A DNA stretch of 48,677 nucleotides from an uncultured Clostridia bacterium. GTDB lineage: Bacteria > Bacillota > Clostridia > TANB77 > CAG-508. Shown here one piece after another: positions 17,148 through 29,280 of this stretch (position 1 is its first letter; each line of letters begins with the position of its first letter). The stretch covers positions 77,772-126,448 of the forward strand of contig CANRBJ010000003.1 in NCBI GenBank assembly GCA_947628815.1, read 5' to 3'. The translations under genes were made by a program, and so were the position numbers. The notes under the pieces were generated by a model. It saw nothing but the letters and a program-made list of their open reading frames with translations. It was not told where the DNA came from and did no database searches.

Positions 17148-19097
17148 ATGGAAGATTTAGTAGAAAGTATATTAGATTATATAAGAAATGAGTATACCGA
17201 TTATGCTATTATGATTAACGGTGAATGGGGAAGTGGAAAAACTTATTTTTGGAATCATAAAATTAGAAATAAAATAGAAAGTATGCAACTAAATGGAAAA
17301 CAATATACAACAATTTATATGTCATTATATGGAATATCTAATTTAGAGGAAATTAGTAAAAAAATATTCATTGAAACTACACAATTAATGGATAGAAATT
17401 TAAAAAAATTTATGGCTGCAAATAATCAAACTAGCATACCAGAATATGCTAAAACTGGTTTAGATATGGCAAACTTCTTTGGTGTTACACAAAATGGAGA
17501 TAGAATAGATTATTCAGACTTTTTCTCAACAGATGATAAAGTATTATGTTTTGACGACTTAGAAAGAGCAAATGTGGATGTTATAGATATATTAGGTTAT
17601 ATTAATAATTTCGTAGAACACGATCACATTAAGACAATCATTATTTGTAATGAAAAAGAATTATCTACCAAATTCAAGAGCAATAACTTAGAAATGAAAA
17701 CTTTTATTGCAACATATCTTTTGGATAAAGAAGGAGATTTATCTATTAACGATAAACCAATGGTAGAAAAAATTCAAGATAAGATAGAATATGTATTTGA
17801 TAAAGCAAATGATTATGAAAGAATAAAAGAAAAACTAATAGGAGAAACTTTTGAATATGCGCCCGAATTTAATTATATAATTAATGGGCTTTTAATGCGA
17901 TATGAAACAAATGAGGAACTAATTAGGTTCTTACGCGAAAATACAGGTATGATTATTTCTACTTTTAATAAAAGTGGAACAAAAAACCTAAGAATTTTAA
18001 AACACGCATTAAACGATTTTAGAAAAGTATTTGAAATGGTAAATAAATATTATCCAAACACAAATAATAGAGTATTACAAACTATGTTAATATTTACAAT
18101 AGCAGTTTCGTTTGAAATTAAAGCCGGAAAAGTAACCAAAGAAAAATTCATAAATATTCAAGATAACGAAGAATACAAAGCTATTTTAGTATCTTCAAGG
18201 GTATTATTAATGGAAAATCGTCAATTCTATATAAAAGAATTTGATAATAATTACTACTATAATTTTAAAGCAGAATACAGATTCTTCAAATTTATTGAAA
18301 TGTATGTGCGTACAAGAATTTTTGATATGAAAGTATTTAAAGATAATATGGAGGTAATTATTAACACTGTAGATACAGATAAATTACCAGCATATAAAAG
18401 ACTTCTTACAGAAGAGTATTGGAAAATTAATGATGATCAATTTAGTGGAGTAATAGAAGAGATAATAAACGATGTTAAGCTTGGAAAAATTCGATTAATA
18501 GATGTTGTAAAACTATTTGCTTATTTTAGTTATTTTGTTAAAAAGAATTTAATTAATTATGATATACGAACCATTAAAAGTATATTTTTTAACGGTATGA
18601 ACCAATCTTCATTAACTTCAGAATATTGTGAAAATGTTGAAGAAGAACTTGCACAAATTACAGTTGGGGAAGTTGATGAGGATATAGAAGAAATTCTAAA
18701 GCATTTTAATAAATTAAATATGCAATTAAAAGACAAAATGTATATAGAAAAGGCAGATGAAATATTTAAGTGTATTCCAATGCGTATGGAAGTGTTTTAT
18801 GAAAGATTTGATAAAGAATGTATGAATGTACCTATATTTAAGTATTATGACGTATTTCAAACCTTCCAAAGAATTTCTTGTGCTAGCAATGAAGATATAG
18901 TAACAATAAAAGAAAAATTAATAAATCGTGTAAAACTATACAAACAAGAAATAGAACCAGAAATGGATAAAATTCGACAATTAAAACAATTAGTAGATGA
19001 TTATACAAAAAATAAAGAAGCAACAATAAAAATAGTAATGTTAAAAGAATTTTCAAAAGATTTGGAATATATATTAGGTCAATATGCAACAAACTAA
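17148..19097 (+). CDS. KAP-type P-loop NTPase
   Basis: A 649-residue protein starting at ATG 17148 after AAGAGGTG. Walker A GEWGSGKT at residues about 25-32, Walker B VLCFDDLERA at about 137-146, then IIICNEKEL, the arrangement of KAP-family NTPases. No transmembrane segment is obvious. The C-terminal half is helical and ends in a coiled-coil region (PEMDKIRQLKQLVDDYTKNK). KAP and related STAND-like ATPases are frequent in bacterial anti-phage loci; that role is inferred from family and from the nearby ToxIN. It sits alone between comFC and spoVT, as an apparent insertion, but shares the host's AT-rich codon use. Confidence 0.75.
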   Translation: MEDLVESILDYIRNEYTDYAIMINGEWGSGKTYFWNHKIRNKIESMQLNGKQYTTIYMSLYGISNLEEISKKIFIETTQLMDRNLKKFMAANNQTSIPEYAKTGLDMANFFGVTQNGDRIDYSDFFSTDDKVLCFDDLERANVDVIDILGYINNFVEHDHIKTIIICNEKELSTKFKSNNLEMKTFIATYLLDKEGDLSINDKPMVEKIQDKIEYVFDKANDYERIKEKLIGETFEYAPEFNYIINGLLMRYETNEELIRFLRENTGMIISTFNKSGTKNLRILKHALNDFRKVFEMVNKYYPNTNNRVLQTMLIFTIAVSFEIKAGKVTKEKFINIQDNEEYKAILVSSRVLLMENRQFYIKEFDNNYYYNFKAEYRFFKFIEMYVRTRIFDMKVFKDNMEVIINTVDTDKLPAYKRLLTEEYWKINDDQFSGVIEEIINDVKLGKIRLIDVVKLFAYFSYFVKKNLINYDIRTIKSIFFNGMNQSSLTSEYCENVEEELAQITVGEVDEDIEEILKHFNKLNMQLKDKMYIEKADEIFKCIPMRMEVFYERFDKECMNVPIFKYYDVFQTFQRISCASNEDIVTIKEKLINRVKLYKQEIEPEMDKIRQLKQLVDDYTKNKEATIKIVMLKEFSKDLEYILGQYATN

Positions 19098-19186
19098 TAA
19101 AATTAAAATAATTGTCAAAATTATGAATAAAAAGTTTCCCAAAACAAATACTAAGTGTAAACTTAAGAATAAAAGGAGGGAAAATT

Positions 19187-19741
19187 TTGAAAGCAACAGG
19201 AGTCGTAAGACGTATTGATGATTTAGGTAGAATTGTTATTCCAAAAGAAATAAGAAAAACATTAAGAATAAAAGAGGGAGACCCTCTTGAAATATTTACA
19301 GATAAAGAAGGAGAGGTAATTTTAAAGAAATATTCTCCAATTGGAGAACTTTCAGAATTTGCAACAGGTTATGCCGAAACTTTATCAAAAACAACAGGGC
19401 ATATTGCATGTATAACCGATAAAGATACTGTTATTGCAGTATCTGGTGGTTCAAAAAAAGAATTTTTAGAACAAGACTTAAGCCAAGAATTAGAACAACT
19501 ATTGGAAGACAAAGAAATATACACAAGTAAAGAAAACAACGAAGTATCAATTCCAATTACAAAAAATGATAACAAAGAAAGAAAATATAATTCGCAAGTA
19601 GTATACCCAATAATTTCACAAGGAGATGTTATTGGAAGTGTTATACTATTATCAAAAGATGCAAACACAAAAATGGGAGAAGCAGAATTAAAAGTAGTAC
19701 AATCAGCAGCAGGATTTTTAAGTAGTCAGATGGATATATAA
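19187..19741 (+). CDS. spoVT: SpoVT, AbrB-family sporulation regulator
   Basis: TTG start at 19187 behind AAAGGAGGG; 184 residues. N-terminal AbrB DNA-binding swapped-hairpin domain (MKATGVVRRIDDLGRIVIPKEIRKTLRI) and C-terminal GAF-like domain ending VVQSAAGFLSSQMDI. In B. subtilis SpoVT modulates sigma-G-dependent forespore genes. A terminator follows directly. It is a single-gene unit judging by the following promoter of alaS. Confidence 0.95.
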   Translation: MKATGVVRRIDDLGRIVIPKEIRKTLRIKEGDPLEIFTDKEGEVILKKYSPIGELSEFATGYAETLSKTTGHIACITDKDTVIAVSGGSKKEFLEQDLSQELEQLLEDKEIYTSKENNEVSIPITKNDNKERKYNSQVVYPIISQGDVIGSVILLSKDANTKMGEAELKVVQSAAGFLSSQMDI

Positions 19742-19747
19742 TAATAT

Positions 19748-19777
19748 AAAAGCAAGGTTAAATACTTGCTTTTTTTT
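19748..19777 (+). terminator. Terminator after spoVT
   Basis: AAAGCAAG/CTTGCTTT stem with a T-run; its 3' arm doubles as the -35 region of the next promoter. Confidence 0.85.
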
Positions 19778-19794
19778 ATGTTATGTAATATAAT
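19766..19794 (+). promoter_or_regulatory. Promoter of alaS, embedded in the spoVT terminator
   Basis: TTGCTT (19766-19771), 17-nt spacer, TATAAT (19789-19794). Confidence 0.7.
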
Positions 19795-19828
19795 TTGAAA
19801 CAGAAATTATATAGTAGGAGTAATGAAA

Positions 19829-21954
<2,126 letters not shown>

Positions 21955-21977
21955 CTATAGAAAAATAAGCAAATATG

Positions 21978-21986
21978 TGGTATAAT
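21978..21986 (+). promoter_or_regulatory. Extended -10 promoter of the sortase gene
   Basis: TGG-TATAAT, an extended -10 element; the matching -35 (TAGAAA at 21958) is poor. Confidence 0.55.
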
Positions 21987-22031
21987 AGTAGTAGATTGAA
22001 TTAATAATAAAGTAGAAAGGGGAGTAAGAAT

Positions 22032-22736
22032 ATGTTTAATAGTAAATATAGTAATGTATTAACAATATTATTAATAGTTGTGATTATTATAATTTTAGGG
22101 TTAATTGCATTTTTTGGATATGATATGTATAAGAAATATTATATAGAAAAAGATGCTCAAGAATTTATGGCAAGATATGAAGAAGAGTTAAATGTTGTTG
22201 AAAATAATCAGAATAATCAAAATAATATAACAGAGGAAAATACTACTGTAATAGAACCAGTAAACTCTATACAAATAGAAACAACAGGCAATAATAGCAA
22301 TAGCAATAGTAGTAGTGGTACTAATAATCGTAAAACACCAACATATAAAGGATTTGCTGTATTAGGAACAATTGAAATACCAAAAACAGGAATTAAATAT
22401 CCTATATTAAGCAGTTATACTCCAAAAGCATTAGAAACATCAGTATGTTACTACTATGGACCTGGACCAAACCAAGTTGGAAATACAGTATTTGTAGGAC
22501 ATAATTATAGAAGCGGAGCTTTTTTCGGAAAGAATAAGCAACTATCAAATGGTGATTCTATATACATAACAGATAATTCGGGACAAAAAATAAAATATAC
22601 AATTTATAATACTTACAAAACAACAGATACCGATACAGATTACATTACAAGAGATACAAATGGAAAAAGAGAAATTTCACTATCTACATGTACAGACGAT
22701 AGTAAAGGTAGATTAATAATATGGGCAAAAGAATAA
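22032..22736 (+). CDS. Class D-type sortase
   Basis: 234 residues from ATG 22032 behind GAAAGGGGAG. One N-terminal membrane helix (residues about 10-32), an Asn/Ser/Thr-rich linker (about 60-105), then the sortase barrel with GTIEIPKTGIKYPIL, catalytic His in FVGHNYR, catalytic Cys in LSTCTD and the Arg in KGRLIIWAK. Sortases link surface proteins carrying LPXTG-like signals to the wall. No substrate is recognisable in this window; the pilin-lectin cassettes lack an LPXTG tail. Confidence 0.9.
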   Translation: MFNSKYSNVLTILLIVVIIIILGLIAFFGYDMYKKYYIEKDAQEFMARYEEELNVVENNQNNQNNITEENTTVIEPVNSIQIETTGNNSNSNSSSGTNNRKTPTYKGFAVLGTIEIPKTGIKYPILSSYTPKALETSVCYYYGPGPNQVGNTVFVGHNYRSGAFFGKNKQLSNGDSIYITDNSGQKIKYTIYNTYKTTDTDTDYITRDTNGKREISLSTCTDDSKGRLIIWAKE

Positions 22737-22781
22737 ACAAAACTTGCTAAAAGAAAATATTTTTAAAATAACAAAAAAATA

Positions 22782-22810
22782 TTGACAAACCACCAAAAGT
22801 TAGGTAAAAT
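22782..22810 (+). promoter_or_regulatory. Promoter of the tRNA-His/tRNA-Gln unit
   Basis: TTGACA (22782-22787), 17-nt spacer, TAAAAT (22805-22810). Confidence 0.8.
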
Positions 22811-22818
22811 ATTAACTA

Positions 22819-22848
22819 GCGTTGTTACTAAGAAATTAGTAACAACGC
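22819..22848 (+). other. 13-bp perfect hairpin with GAAA loop at the start of the tRNA transcript
   Basis: GCGTTGTTACTAA pairs fully with TTAGTAACAACGC across a GAAA tetraloop. It begins where transcription from the adjacent promoter should start and ends 6 nt before tRNA-His. It may protect the 5' end or guide processing. Confidence 0.75.
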
Positions 22849-22854
22849 AAAAAT

Positions 22855-22932
22855 GGTGGATGTAGCGTAGTTGGTTAACGCGCCAGTTTGTGGCACTGGA
22901 GACCGTGGGTTCGAGTCCCATCTTCCACCCCA
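22855..22932 (+). tRNA. tRNA-His (GTG), CCA encoded
   Basis: Cloverleaf with an extra G at position -1 pairing with C73 (a tRNA-His hallmark), anticodon GTG in TTGTGGC, GTTCGAGTC T-loop and a genomic CCA at 22930-22932. Confidence 0.95.
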
Positions 22933-22944
22933 TATAAAATACAT

Positions 22945-23019
22945 TGGGCTGTAGCCAAGCGGTAAGGCACCAGACTTTGACTCTGGCATGCGCTAGTTCG
23001 AATCTAGCCAGCCCAACCA
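22945..23019 (+). tRNA. tRNA-Gln (TTG), CCA encoded
   Basis: Acceptor TGGGCTG pairs with CAGCCCA; anticodon TTG in CTTTGAC; GTTCGAATC T-loop; genomic CCA at 23017-23019. Twelve nt downstream of tRNA-His, same transcript. Confidence 0.95.
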
Positions 23020-23025
23020 ATTATT

Positions 23026-23088
23026 CCTTTATATGAACACAATTTACTTTATTGGTGGATTGCAGTTAATATAAAGGTTTATTTTTTA
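23026..23088 (+). terminator. Likely terminator of the tRNA unit
   Basis: CCTTTATAT and ATATAAAGG arms enclose a loop of about 34 nt and are followed by TTTATTTTTT. Confidence 0.55.
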
Positions 23089-23173
23089 TAAAATGATAAA
23101 TTAAAAAAGGAATGAAAGAGCTAAAATATTGCAGTAATTATTAGAAAAAAGTAGATAGTGAGGAGAATAAATA

Positions 23174-24986
23174 TTGAAAGAAAGACAAAAGCATATTAGA
23201 AATTTTAGTATTATAGCGCATATAGATCATGGAAAATCAACACTTGCAGATAGACTTATAGAAAAAACAGGTGTATTATCTGAAAGAGAAATGGAAAATC
23301 AAGTGCTAGATAATATGGAACTTGAGCGTGAAAGAGGAATTACAATAAAATCACAAGCTGTACATATGAAATATATTGCAAAAGATGGGCAAGAATATAC
23401 GCTAAATTTAATAGATACACCGGGGCATGTAGATTTTAATTATGAAGTTTCAAGAAGTCTTGCAGCATGTGAAGGAGCAATTCTTGTAGTAGATGCAAGC
23501 CAAGGAGTAGAAGCGCAAACTCTTGCAAATGTATATCTTGCACTAGATAATAACCTTGAGATATTACCGGTTATTAATAAAATAGATTTACCTAACGCAA
23601 GACCAGAAGAAGTAAAAAAGGAAATAGAAGATATTATTGGGATTCCAGCGATGGATGCACCATGCATTTCAGCAAAATCTGGATTAAATATAGAAGAAGT
23701 ATTAGAAAGAATTGTAACAGATATTCCAGCACCAACTGGAGATGAAGAAAAAGAACTGAAGTGTTTAATTTTTGACTCTTTTTATGATAACTATAAAGGA
23801 GCAATTGCTTATATAAAAGTAGATAGTGGCAAAGTAGCAGTTGGAGATGAAATTCTGCTAATGGCAGCAAATAAGGTTTTTACTGTTACAGAAGTAGGAT
23901 ATTTTGAACCAGGAAACTATGTACCTACAAAAGAATTATTAGCAGGCGAAGTTGGTTATATTGCAGCAAGCATTAAAAATTTATCTGATATTCATGTAGG
24001 AGACACTGTAACACTTAATGAAGAACCTGCAAAAGAGCCATTAAAAGGGTATAAAAAAGTTAATCCTATGGTATATTGTGGATTATATCCGGTTGATGGA
24101 AGTGATTATGAAAATTTAAAAGTAGCCTTAGAAAAATTAAAATTAAATGATGCAGCCTTACAATATGAACCTGAGGCATCTACAGCATTAGGATTTGGAT
24201 TTAGATGTGGATTTTTAGGATTATTACACTTAGAAATTACTCGGGGAACGACTAGATAGAGAATTTGATTTAAGCTTAATTATGACATCACCATCTGTTA
24301 TTTATAAAGTTCATAAAACAGATGGAACAATACTTGAAATATATAATCCTGCAGATTTACCATCTCCACAAGAAATTTCATATATGGAGGAACCAATTGT
24401 AAAAGCAGAAATTTTAACACCAAAAGACTATGTAGGAAATATAATGGAAATATGCCAAAATAGGCGAGGAACCTATGTAGATATGAAATATTTAGACCAA
24501 ACAAGAGTAACACTTATTTATGAGTTACCACTAAATGAAATAATTTATGACTTCTTTGATAGTTTAAAATCGAAAACAAAAGGCTATGCTTCATTTGATT
24601 ATGAATTCAAAGAATATAGAAGAGCAGAACTTGTAAAACTAGATATACGCGTAAATGGAGAAGGAGTAGATGCTTTATCATTTATTGTTCATAAGGATTC
24701 TAGCTATACAAGAGGCAAAAAAATGGTAGAAAAATTAAAAACAGTAATACCAAGACAATTATTTATTATACCAATTCAAGCAGTTATTGGAGGTCAAATT
24801 ATAGCAAGAGAAACAATCTCCGCATTAAGAAAAGATGTGCTTGCAAAATGCTATGGAGGAGATATTACAAGAAAGAAAAAGCTACTTGAAAAACAAAAAA
24901 GAGGAAAGAAAAAAATGCGTCAAATTGGAAATGTAGATATACCACAAGAAGCATTTTTAAGTGTTTTAAAACTAGATGAAGAATAA
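23174..24986 (+). CDS. lepA: Elongation factor 4 (LepA), with +1 shift at CGG
   Basis: TTG start at 23174 behind GTGAGGAG; 603 residues with the shift, the usual LepA length. G1 motif AHIDHGKST at residues 15-23, G3 DTPGHVDF, G4 NKIDLP, and the LepA C-terminal region ([25 protein letters not shown]). In the zero frame the protein ends [11 protein letters not shown] at 24259. +1 at CGGG 24242-24245 continues as [22 protein letters not shown], matching the ExIxxERLEREFDL of the family. LepA is a near-universal translational GTPase acting on stalled or initiating ribosomes. Both frames are fully conserved, so decay is unlikely. Confidence 0.95.
24242..24245 (+). other. +1 recoding site CGGG (lepA)
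   Basis: ACT-CGG-GGA read as ACT-(C)GGG-GAA gives [13 protein letters not shown]. LepA proteins often have Gln where the quadruplet falls, so Gly is tolerated rather than required here. Confidence 0.92.
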
Positions 24987-24998
24987 AGAGGTGATAGT

Positions 24999-25772
24999 GT
25001 GAAAGAAATAAGAGATAAAAGAGAAGAATATGAAGATCAAGTAGAAGGTAGAAATGCAGTTTTAGAATTACTAGAATCGACTAAAGATATTAATAAAATA
25101 TTCATAGAAAAAGGGGAAAAACAAGGCTCAATTAACAAAATTATTGCAAAAGCAAAAGAAGCAAAAGTTTTAGTAGTAGAAGTTGATAAGAAAAAATTTA
25201 ATCAAATGGCGCAAACTAGCAATCCTCAAGGAGTTATAGCAATTGTTCCACCATTTGACTATTGTGATATTTATGATATAATAACACTTGCAAAAGAAAG
25301 AAAGGAAGATCCATTCCTTTTAATTCTTGATGAAATAGAAGATCCTCACAATCTTGGTTCTATTATAAGAACAGCAGAAACAGCAGGAATTCATGGAATT
25401 ATTATTCCAAAAAGAAGAGCAGTAGCAGTAAATAGTACAGTTAACAAGGTTTCAGCAGGAGCAGTGCAACATATGAAAATTGCAAGAGTAAATAATATTA
25501 CTGATACAATTCGTACATTAAAAGAAGAAGGAATTTGGATTTGTGGAACTGATATGGAGGCAAAACAGTATTATTATGAACAGGATTTAACAGGTCCACT
25601 TGCAATTGTAATTGGAAGCGAAGGACATGGTATGACAAGATTAGTTAAAGAAAATTGTGATTTTTTAGTAAAAATTCCAATGAAGGGTAAAATTACTTCA
25701 CTTAATGCTTCTGTTTCAGCAGGAATTGTTATATATGAAGCACAAAAGCAAAGAAATTATAAAGGGGACTAA
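24999..25772 (+). CDS. rlmB: 23S rRNA Gm2251-type 2'-O-methyltransferase (TrmH/RlmB family)
   Basis: GTG start at 24999 behind AAAGAGGTGAT; 257 residues. Substrate-binding N-terminal domain (VEGRNAVLELLES) and SPOUT knot domain with LDEIEDPHNLGSIIRTAETAG, AIVIGSEGHGMTRLV and IPMKGKITSLNASVSAGI, the three TrmH motifs. Twelve nt after lepA, so probably cotranscribed. It could act on tRNA or rRNA; RlmB is the best-known member. Confidence 0.9.
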   Translation: MKEIRDKREEYEDQVEGRNAVLELLESTKDINKIFIEKGEKQGSINKIIAKAKEAKVLVVEVDKKKFNQMAQTSNPQGVIAIVPPFDYCDIYDIITLAKERKEDPFLLILDEIEDPHNLGSIIRTAETAGIHGIIIPKRRAVAVNSTVNKVSAGAVQHMKIARVNNITDTIRTLKEEGIWICGTDMEAKQYYYEQDLTGPLAIVIGSEGHGMTRLVKENCDFLVKIPMKGKITSLNASVSAGIVIYEAQKQRNYKGD

Positions 25773-25775
25773 ATT

Positions 25776-27315
25776 ATGAAAAGAAATGAAAAAATAATAA
25801 TTAGCGTTATCCTATTAATTTTAATTTTTATTATAGCAGGAATAGCAGTATATTTTTTTACTGATTTATTTAAAAGTAATAAAGTTTTATTTTATAAGTA
25901 TTTAGCCAAAAATAGTAACGTAATTTCAAAATATGTTGAAGATACAACTAAAAACGACCTAGAATATATAAAACAAAATAAATATTCTACAACAGGTACA
26001 ATTTCATTTGATTTAGTATCTAACAATCAGGATATAGCAAATCAAACAGTACCTGCAAGAAATTTTAATATAGAATATAATATGCAAGCAGATTCAATAA
26101 ATAATAAAGATTCATTACAGGCAAAATTAAAATATTTAGATACAGATTTATTTGAGTTAAAATATGCTCATAATAATGATTTATATGGAATAACATCTAG
26201 CGAAGTAATTATTAATAAATATATCACATTCGAAAACAATAACTTAAAAGAATTAGCTACAAAATATGGAATAGCAGATGTTTCATCTATTCCGGATAAA
26301 ATTCAAATGCAAAACTTATCTGAACTTTTTAATCTAACCCGGGGAGCAAATACAATATATTTTTAAAACATATATGGAAGTAATAAATACACAAATTTCA
26401 AAAGAAAATTACTATAATAAAAAAGGTGTTACTCTACAAATAGATGATAAGCAAGTACAAGCTAATTGTTATGGATTAACTTTAAATAAAGAAGAAGTTA
26501 GAAACATAGTAGTAGCAATATTAAATAAATTACAACAAGATCCGCAAACTCTAAATATAATTTTAACAAAAATTATGATAATTAATCCACAAACTGAAAT
26601 CACTGAACAAAATCTTATAGAAGATATACAAAAAATGATTACAAAAGTGCAAGATTTAGAAGACTTACAAGGAATTGCTATTGAAGTATATGAAGTTCAA
26701 GGTAACTTAGTGCAAATGGTAATTAAAACAGAAGATGAATATACCTATAAAATTTCTTATGAAACAAACGAAAACGCAATTAGAATAGTTTTTGATTGTA
26801 TAAATCCAAATACATCTATAAGTACAAGAAACATTACATTTAAGAATTTAGAATTAGCAAAACAAACAAGTGAAGGAAAAACTGATACAGTTGTTATTCT
26901 TGCATTTGAATCTAGTAATGGAGAAATATATAAAATATCTTATAGAGATATAGTTGATAGTGACACTGTGAACCAATCAATTACTAATACCAAAGCAATA
27001 AATATTAGTGATTCAGATACTACATATTTTGCAATAAAATTAAATAGTGTTACGAAAGCTGAACAAGAAGTTACAATAGACGAGTTAACAAGCCAAAATT
27101 CTGCAATTATTAATACTTATACACCAGAGGATACAACTGAGTTATTACAAAGAATAGTGGCAAGATTACAAACATTATATACAAAAAAACTACAAGTAAT
27201 TAATGAACTAGGCCAACTTCAAGAACAAACGCAAATTATAGAACAACAAGAAAATGAAATAGTAAATGAAGGACAAACCAATACAGTAATAAATACAATA
27301 ACCAATATATTATAA
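25776..27315 (+). CDS. Membrane-anchored extracytoplasmic protein of unknown function, with +1 shift at CGG
   Basis: ATG 25776 lies just after rlmB, behind AAAGGGGAC. One N-terminal membrane helix (about residues 6-30) precedes an outside domain. The zero frame ends NLTRGANTIYF at 26366. +1 at CGGG 26340-26343 continues as TGEQIQYIFKTYMEVIN through to 27315 with no break, 512 residues in total. The composition is uniform across the junction, with IKYTI/YKISYE-like beta-strand repeats and a Gln-rich C-terminal helix (LQTLYTKKLQVINELGQLQEQ). I recognise no named family. Confidence 0.8.
26340..26343 (+). other. +1 recoding site CGGG (exported protein)
   Basis: ACC-CGG-GGA read as ACC-(C)GGG-GAG joins two frames that are each open on one side only. 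The zero frame stops after RGANTIYF. Confidence 0.82.
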
Positions 27316-27343
27316 ATGGTTAATAATTTTAAAAAAATTCTTG

Positions 27344-27371
27344 AAAAGTATTGCAATTGCAATACTTTTTT
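27344..27371 (+). terminator. Terminator before rpsB
   Basis: Perfect palindrome AAGTATTGCAATTGCAATACTT followed by T-run (written as two arms AAGTATTGCAA and TTGCAATACTT). Confidence 0.85.
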
Positions 27372-27379
27372 GATATACT
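27351..27379 (+). promoter_or_regulatory. rpsB-tsf promoter, embedded in the preceding terminator
   Basis: TTGCAA (27351-27356), 17-nt spacer, TATACT (27374-27379). The -35 lies in the terminator stem. Confidence 0.65.
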
Positions 27380-27399
27380 ATTAAAGTTAAAAAATACAC

Positions 27400-27480
27400 A
27401 CATAAAGTTAGTTTGCGTTAGTGCTTATAGTATTATAGTGTGCGCAAGTGTTTAAAACTTTATGGAGGTAAAAACTAAAG
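27400..27480 (+). promoter_or_regulatory. Structured rpsB leader
   Basis: The 5' UTR of about 110 nt contains complementary ends (ATAAAGTT near 27403 and AAACTTTAT near 27456) and a GTGCGCAAGTG hairpin. Autoregulatory S2-binding leaders are known in several bacteria; this assignment is inference. Confidence 0.4.
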
Positions 27481-27491
27481 GAGGAATTAAA

Positions 27492-28268
27492 ATGGCAGTA
27501 GTTGCAATGAAACAATTACTTGAAGCAGGTGTACATTTTGGACACCAAACAAGAAGATGGGATCCTAGAATGGCAGAATATATTTTTCAAGCTAGAAATG
27601 GTATCCACATTATTGACTTACAAAAGACATCTAAAAAAATTGACGAAGCATATCGTTTTGTTAAAGAACAAGTTGAAGAAGGAAAAGACGTTCTTTTTGT
27701 AGGAACAAAAAAACAAGCACAAGAATGTGTAAAAGAAGCAGCACTTGCTTCTGGAATGTACTATGTTGATCAAAGATGGTTAGGAGGAATGCTAACAAAC
27801 TTTGATACAATTCAAAAAAGAATTCAAAGACTAAAAGACCTAGAAACAATGCAAGAGGATGGAACATTTGATGTTTTACCTAAAAAAGAAGTAATAGGTC
27901 TAAAAAAAGAAATGGAAAAACTAGAAAAAAACTTAGGTGGAATTAAAGAAATGAAAAAAATGCCAGGAGTGTTATTTGTAGTTGATCCTAAAAAAGAAAG
28001 AATTGCTATATTAGAAGCACATAAATTAAACATACCAGTTGTAGGATTAGTAGATACAAACTGCAACCCAGAAGATGTTGATTATGCTATACCAGGAAAT
28101 GATGATGCAATTCGTGCAGTAAAGCTAATTACAGAAGTAATTGGAAACGCTATTATTGAAGGAAAACAAGGTGAAAGCTTTGAACCAGTTGCACAAGAAG
28201 TAGAAAATGAAGAAGCACCAACAAGTATAGAAGAAGTTGTAGCAGAAACAGAAGAATCTGCTGAATAA
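27492..28268 (+). CDS. rpsB: Ribosomal protein S2
   Basis: The ATG at 27492 is well spaced from AAAGGAGG; a more upstream in-frame ATG (27462) precedes that ribosome-binding site and is not the start. 258 residues. Family landmarks: [74 protein letters not shown]. The acidic C-terminal tail is typical. S2 joins the 30S subunit late, and it is followed by tsf as in most bacteria. Confidence 0.98.
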   Translation: MAVVAMKQLLEAGVHFGHQTRRWDPRMAEYIFQARNGIHIIDLQKTSKKIDEAYRFVKEQVEEGKDVLFVGTKKQAQECVKEAALASGMYYVDQRWLGGMLTNFDTIQKRIQRLKDLETMQEDGTFDVLPKKEVIGLKKEMEKLEKNLGGIKEMKKMPGVLFVVDPKKERIAILEAHKLNIPVVGLVDTNCNPEDVDYAIPGNDDAIRAVKLITEVIGNAIIEGKQGESFEPVAQEVENEEAPTSIEEVVAETEESAE

Positions 28269-28291
28269 TAATTAGATAATAATATTTGTAT

Positions 28292-28320
28292 GGGCACGGT
28301 GAGGCCGTGTCCTATTTTTA
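28292..28320 (+). terminator. Intergenic hairpin between rpsB and tsf
   Basis: GGGCACGG/CCGTGTCC stem (one G-T pair), loop TGAGG, followed by TATTTTTA. Probably a partial attenuator that sets the S2 to EF-Ts ratio. Confidence 0.65.
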
Positions 28321-28383
28321 AAGAAAAGGCACAGGATAAAAATAAAATTTAGGTGCATAATAAAATTAAGGAGGAATATGAAG

Positions 28384-29262
28384 ATGGTTACAGCTGCAAT
28401 TGTAAAAGAATTAAGAGAAAAAACAGGTGCAGGAATGATGGACTGCAAAAAAGTTTTAACAGAAACAGATGGCGATATGGAAAAAGCAATAGAATTATTG
28501 CGTGAAAGAGGAATTGCAAAAGCTGCAAAAAAATCTGATAGAATAGCAGCAGAAGGTGTTGTTGCAGCATATGTTTCAGAAGATGCAAAAATAGGAAGCA
28601 TTGTTGAAGTAAACTCTGAAACAGATTTCGTTGGAAAAAACGAAGACTTTAGAGCATTTGTTGCAGATATAGCAGAACAAATTGCAAAGGAAAATCCAAC
28701 AACAGTTGAGGAACTACTTTCTGAAAAATCTATAAAAGAAACTTCTAAAACAGTACAAGAAGTTTTAACAGAAAAAATAGCAACAATAGGAGAAAACATT
28801 ACAATTAGAAGATTTGAAAGATTTTCTTCAAATGGACTTGTTGAAAAATATATTCATGGAGATGGAAAAATTGGTGTACTTGTAGAACTAGAAAATGGTA
28901 GTGCTGAACTTGCAAAAGATATATGTATGCAAATAGCAGCAGCAAAACCAGAATACTTAGATAGAGAATCTGTTCCACAAGAACGTGTGGAAAAAGAAAT
29001 GGAAATTTTAAAAGTGCAAGCAATGAATGAAGGAAAACCAGCTGAAATTGCTGAAAAAATGGTACAAGGAAGAATTGGAAAATTCTATGCAGAAATTTGT
29101 TTAGTAGAACAAGACTTTGTAAAAGATCCTGATATGAAAATATCAAAACTTGTAGAATCAAAAGGAGCAAAAATTGTAAGATTTGCAAGATTTGAAAAAG
29201 GAGAAGGAATAGAGAAAAAAGAAGAAAATTTTGCCCAGGAAGTTATGAATCAATTAAAATAA
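28384..29262 (+). CDS. tsf: Elongation factor Ts
   Basis: The ATG at 28384 is 9 nt after AAGGAGG; an ATG at 28378 is too close. 292 residues. UBA-like N-terminus [19 protein letters not shown], nucleotide-exchange region [12 protein letters not shown], and C-terminal [20 protein letters not shown]. It recycles EF-Tu by GDP/GTP exchange. Terminator downstream. Confidence 0.98.
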   Translation: MVTAAIVKELREKTGAGMMDCKKVLTETDGDMEKAIELLRERGIAKAAKKSDRIAAEGVVAAYVSEDAKIGSIVEVNSETDFVGKNEDFRAFVADIAEQIAKENPTTVEELLSEKSIKETSKTVQEVLTEKIATIGENITIRRFERFSSNGLVEKYIHGDGKIGVLVELENGSAELAKDICMQIAAAKPEYLDRESVPQERVEKEMEILKVQAMNEGKPAEIAEKMVQGRIGKFYAEICLVEQDFVKDPDMKISKLVESKGAKIVRFARFEKGEGIEKKEENFAQEVMNQLK

Positions 29263-29280
29263 ATTAAAGAGTAAATAAAA

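Noticed and set aside
22763-23020. Minus-strand reading frame of 85 codons across the tRNA genes
   Set aside because: It is the complement of tRNA-His and tRNA-Gln and of their spacer.
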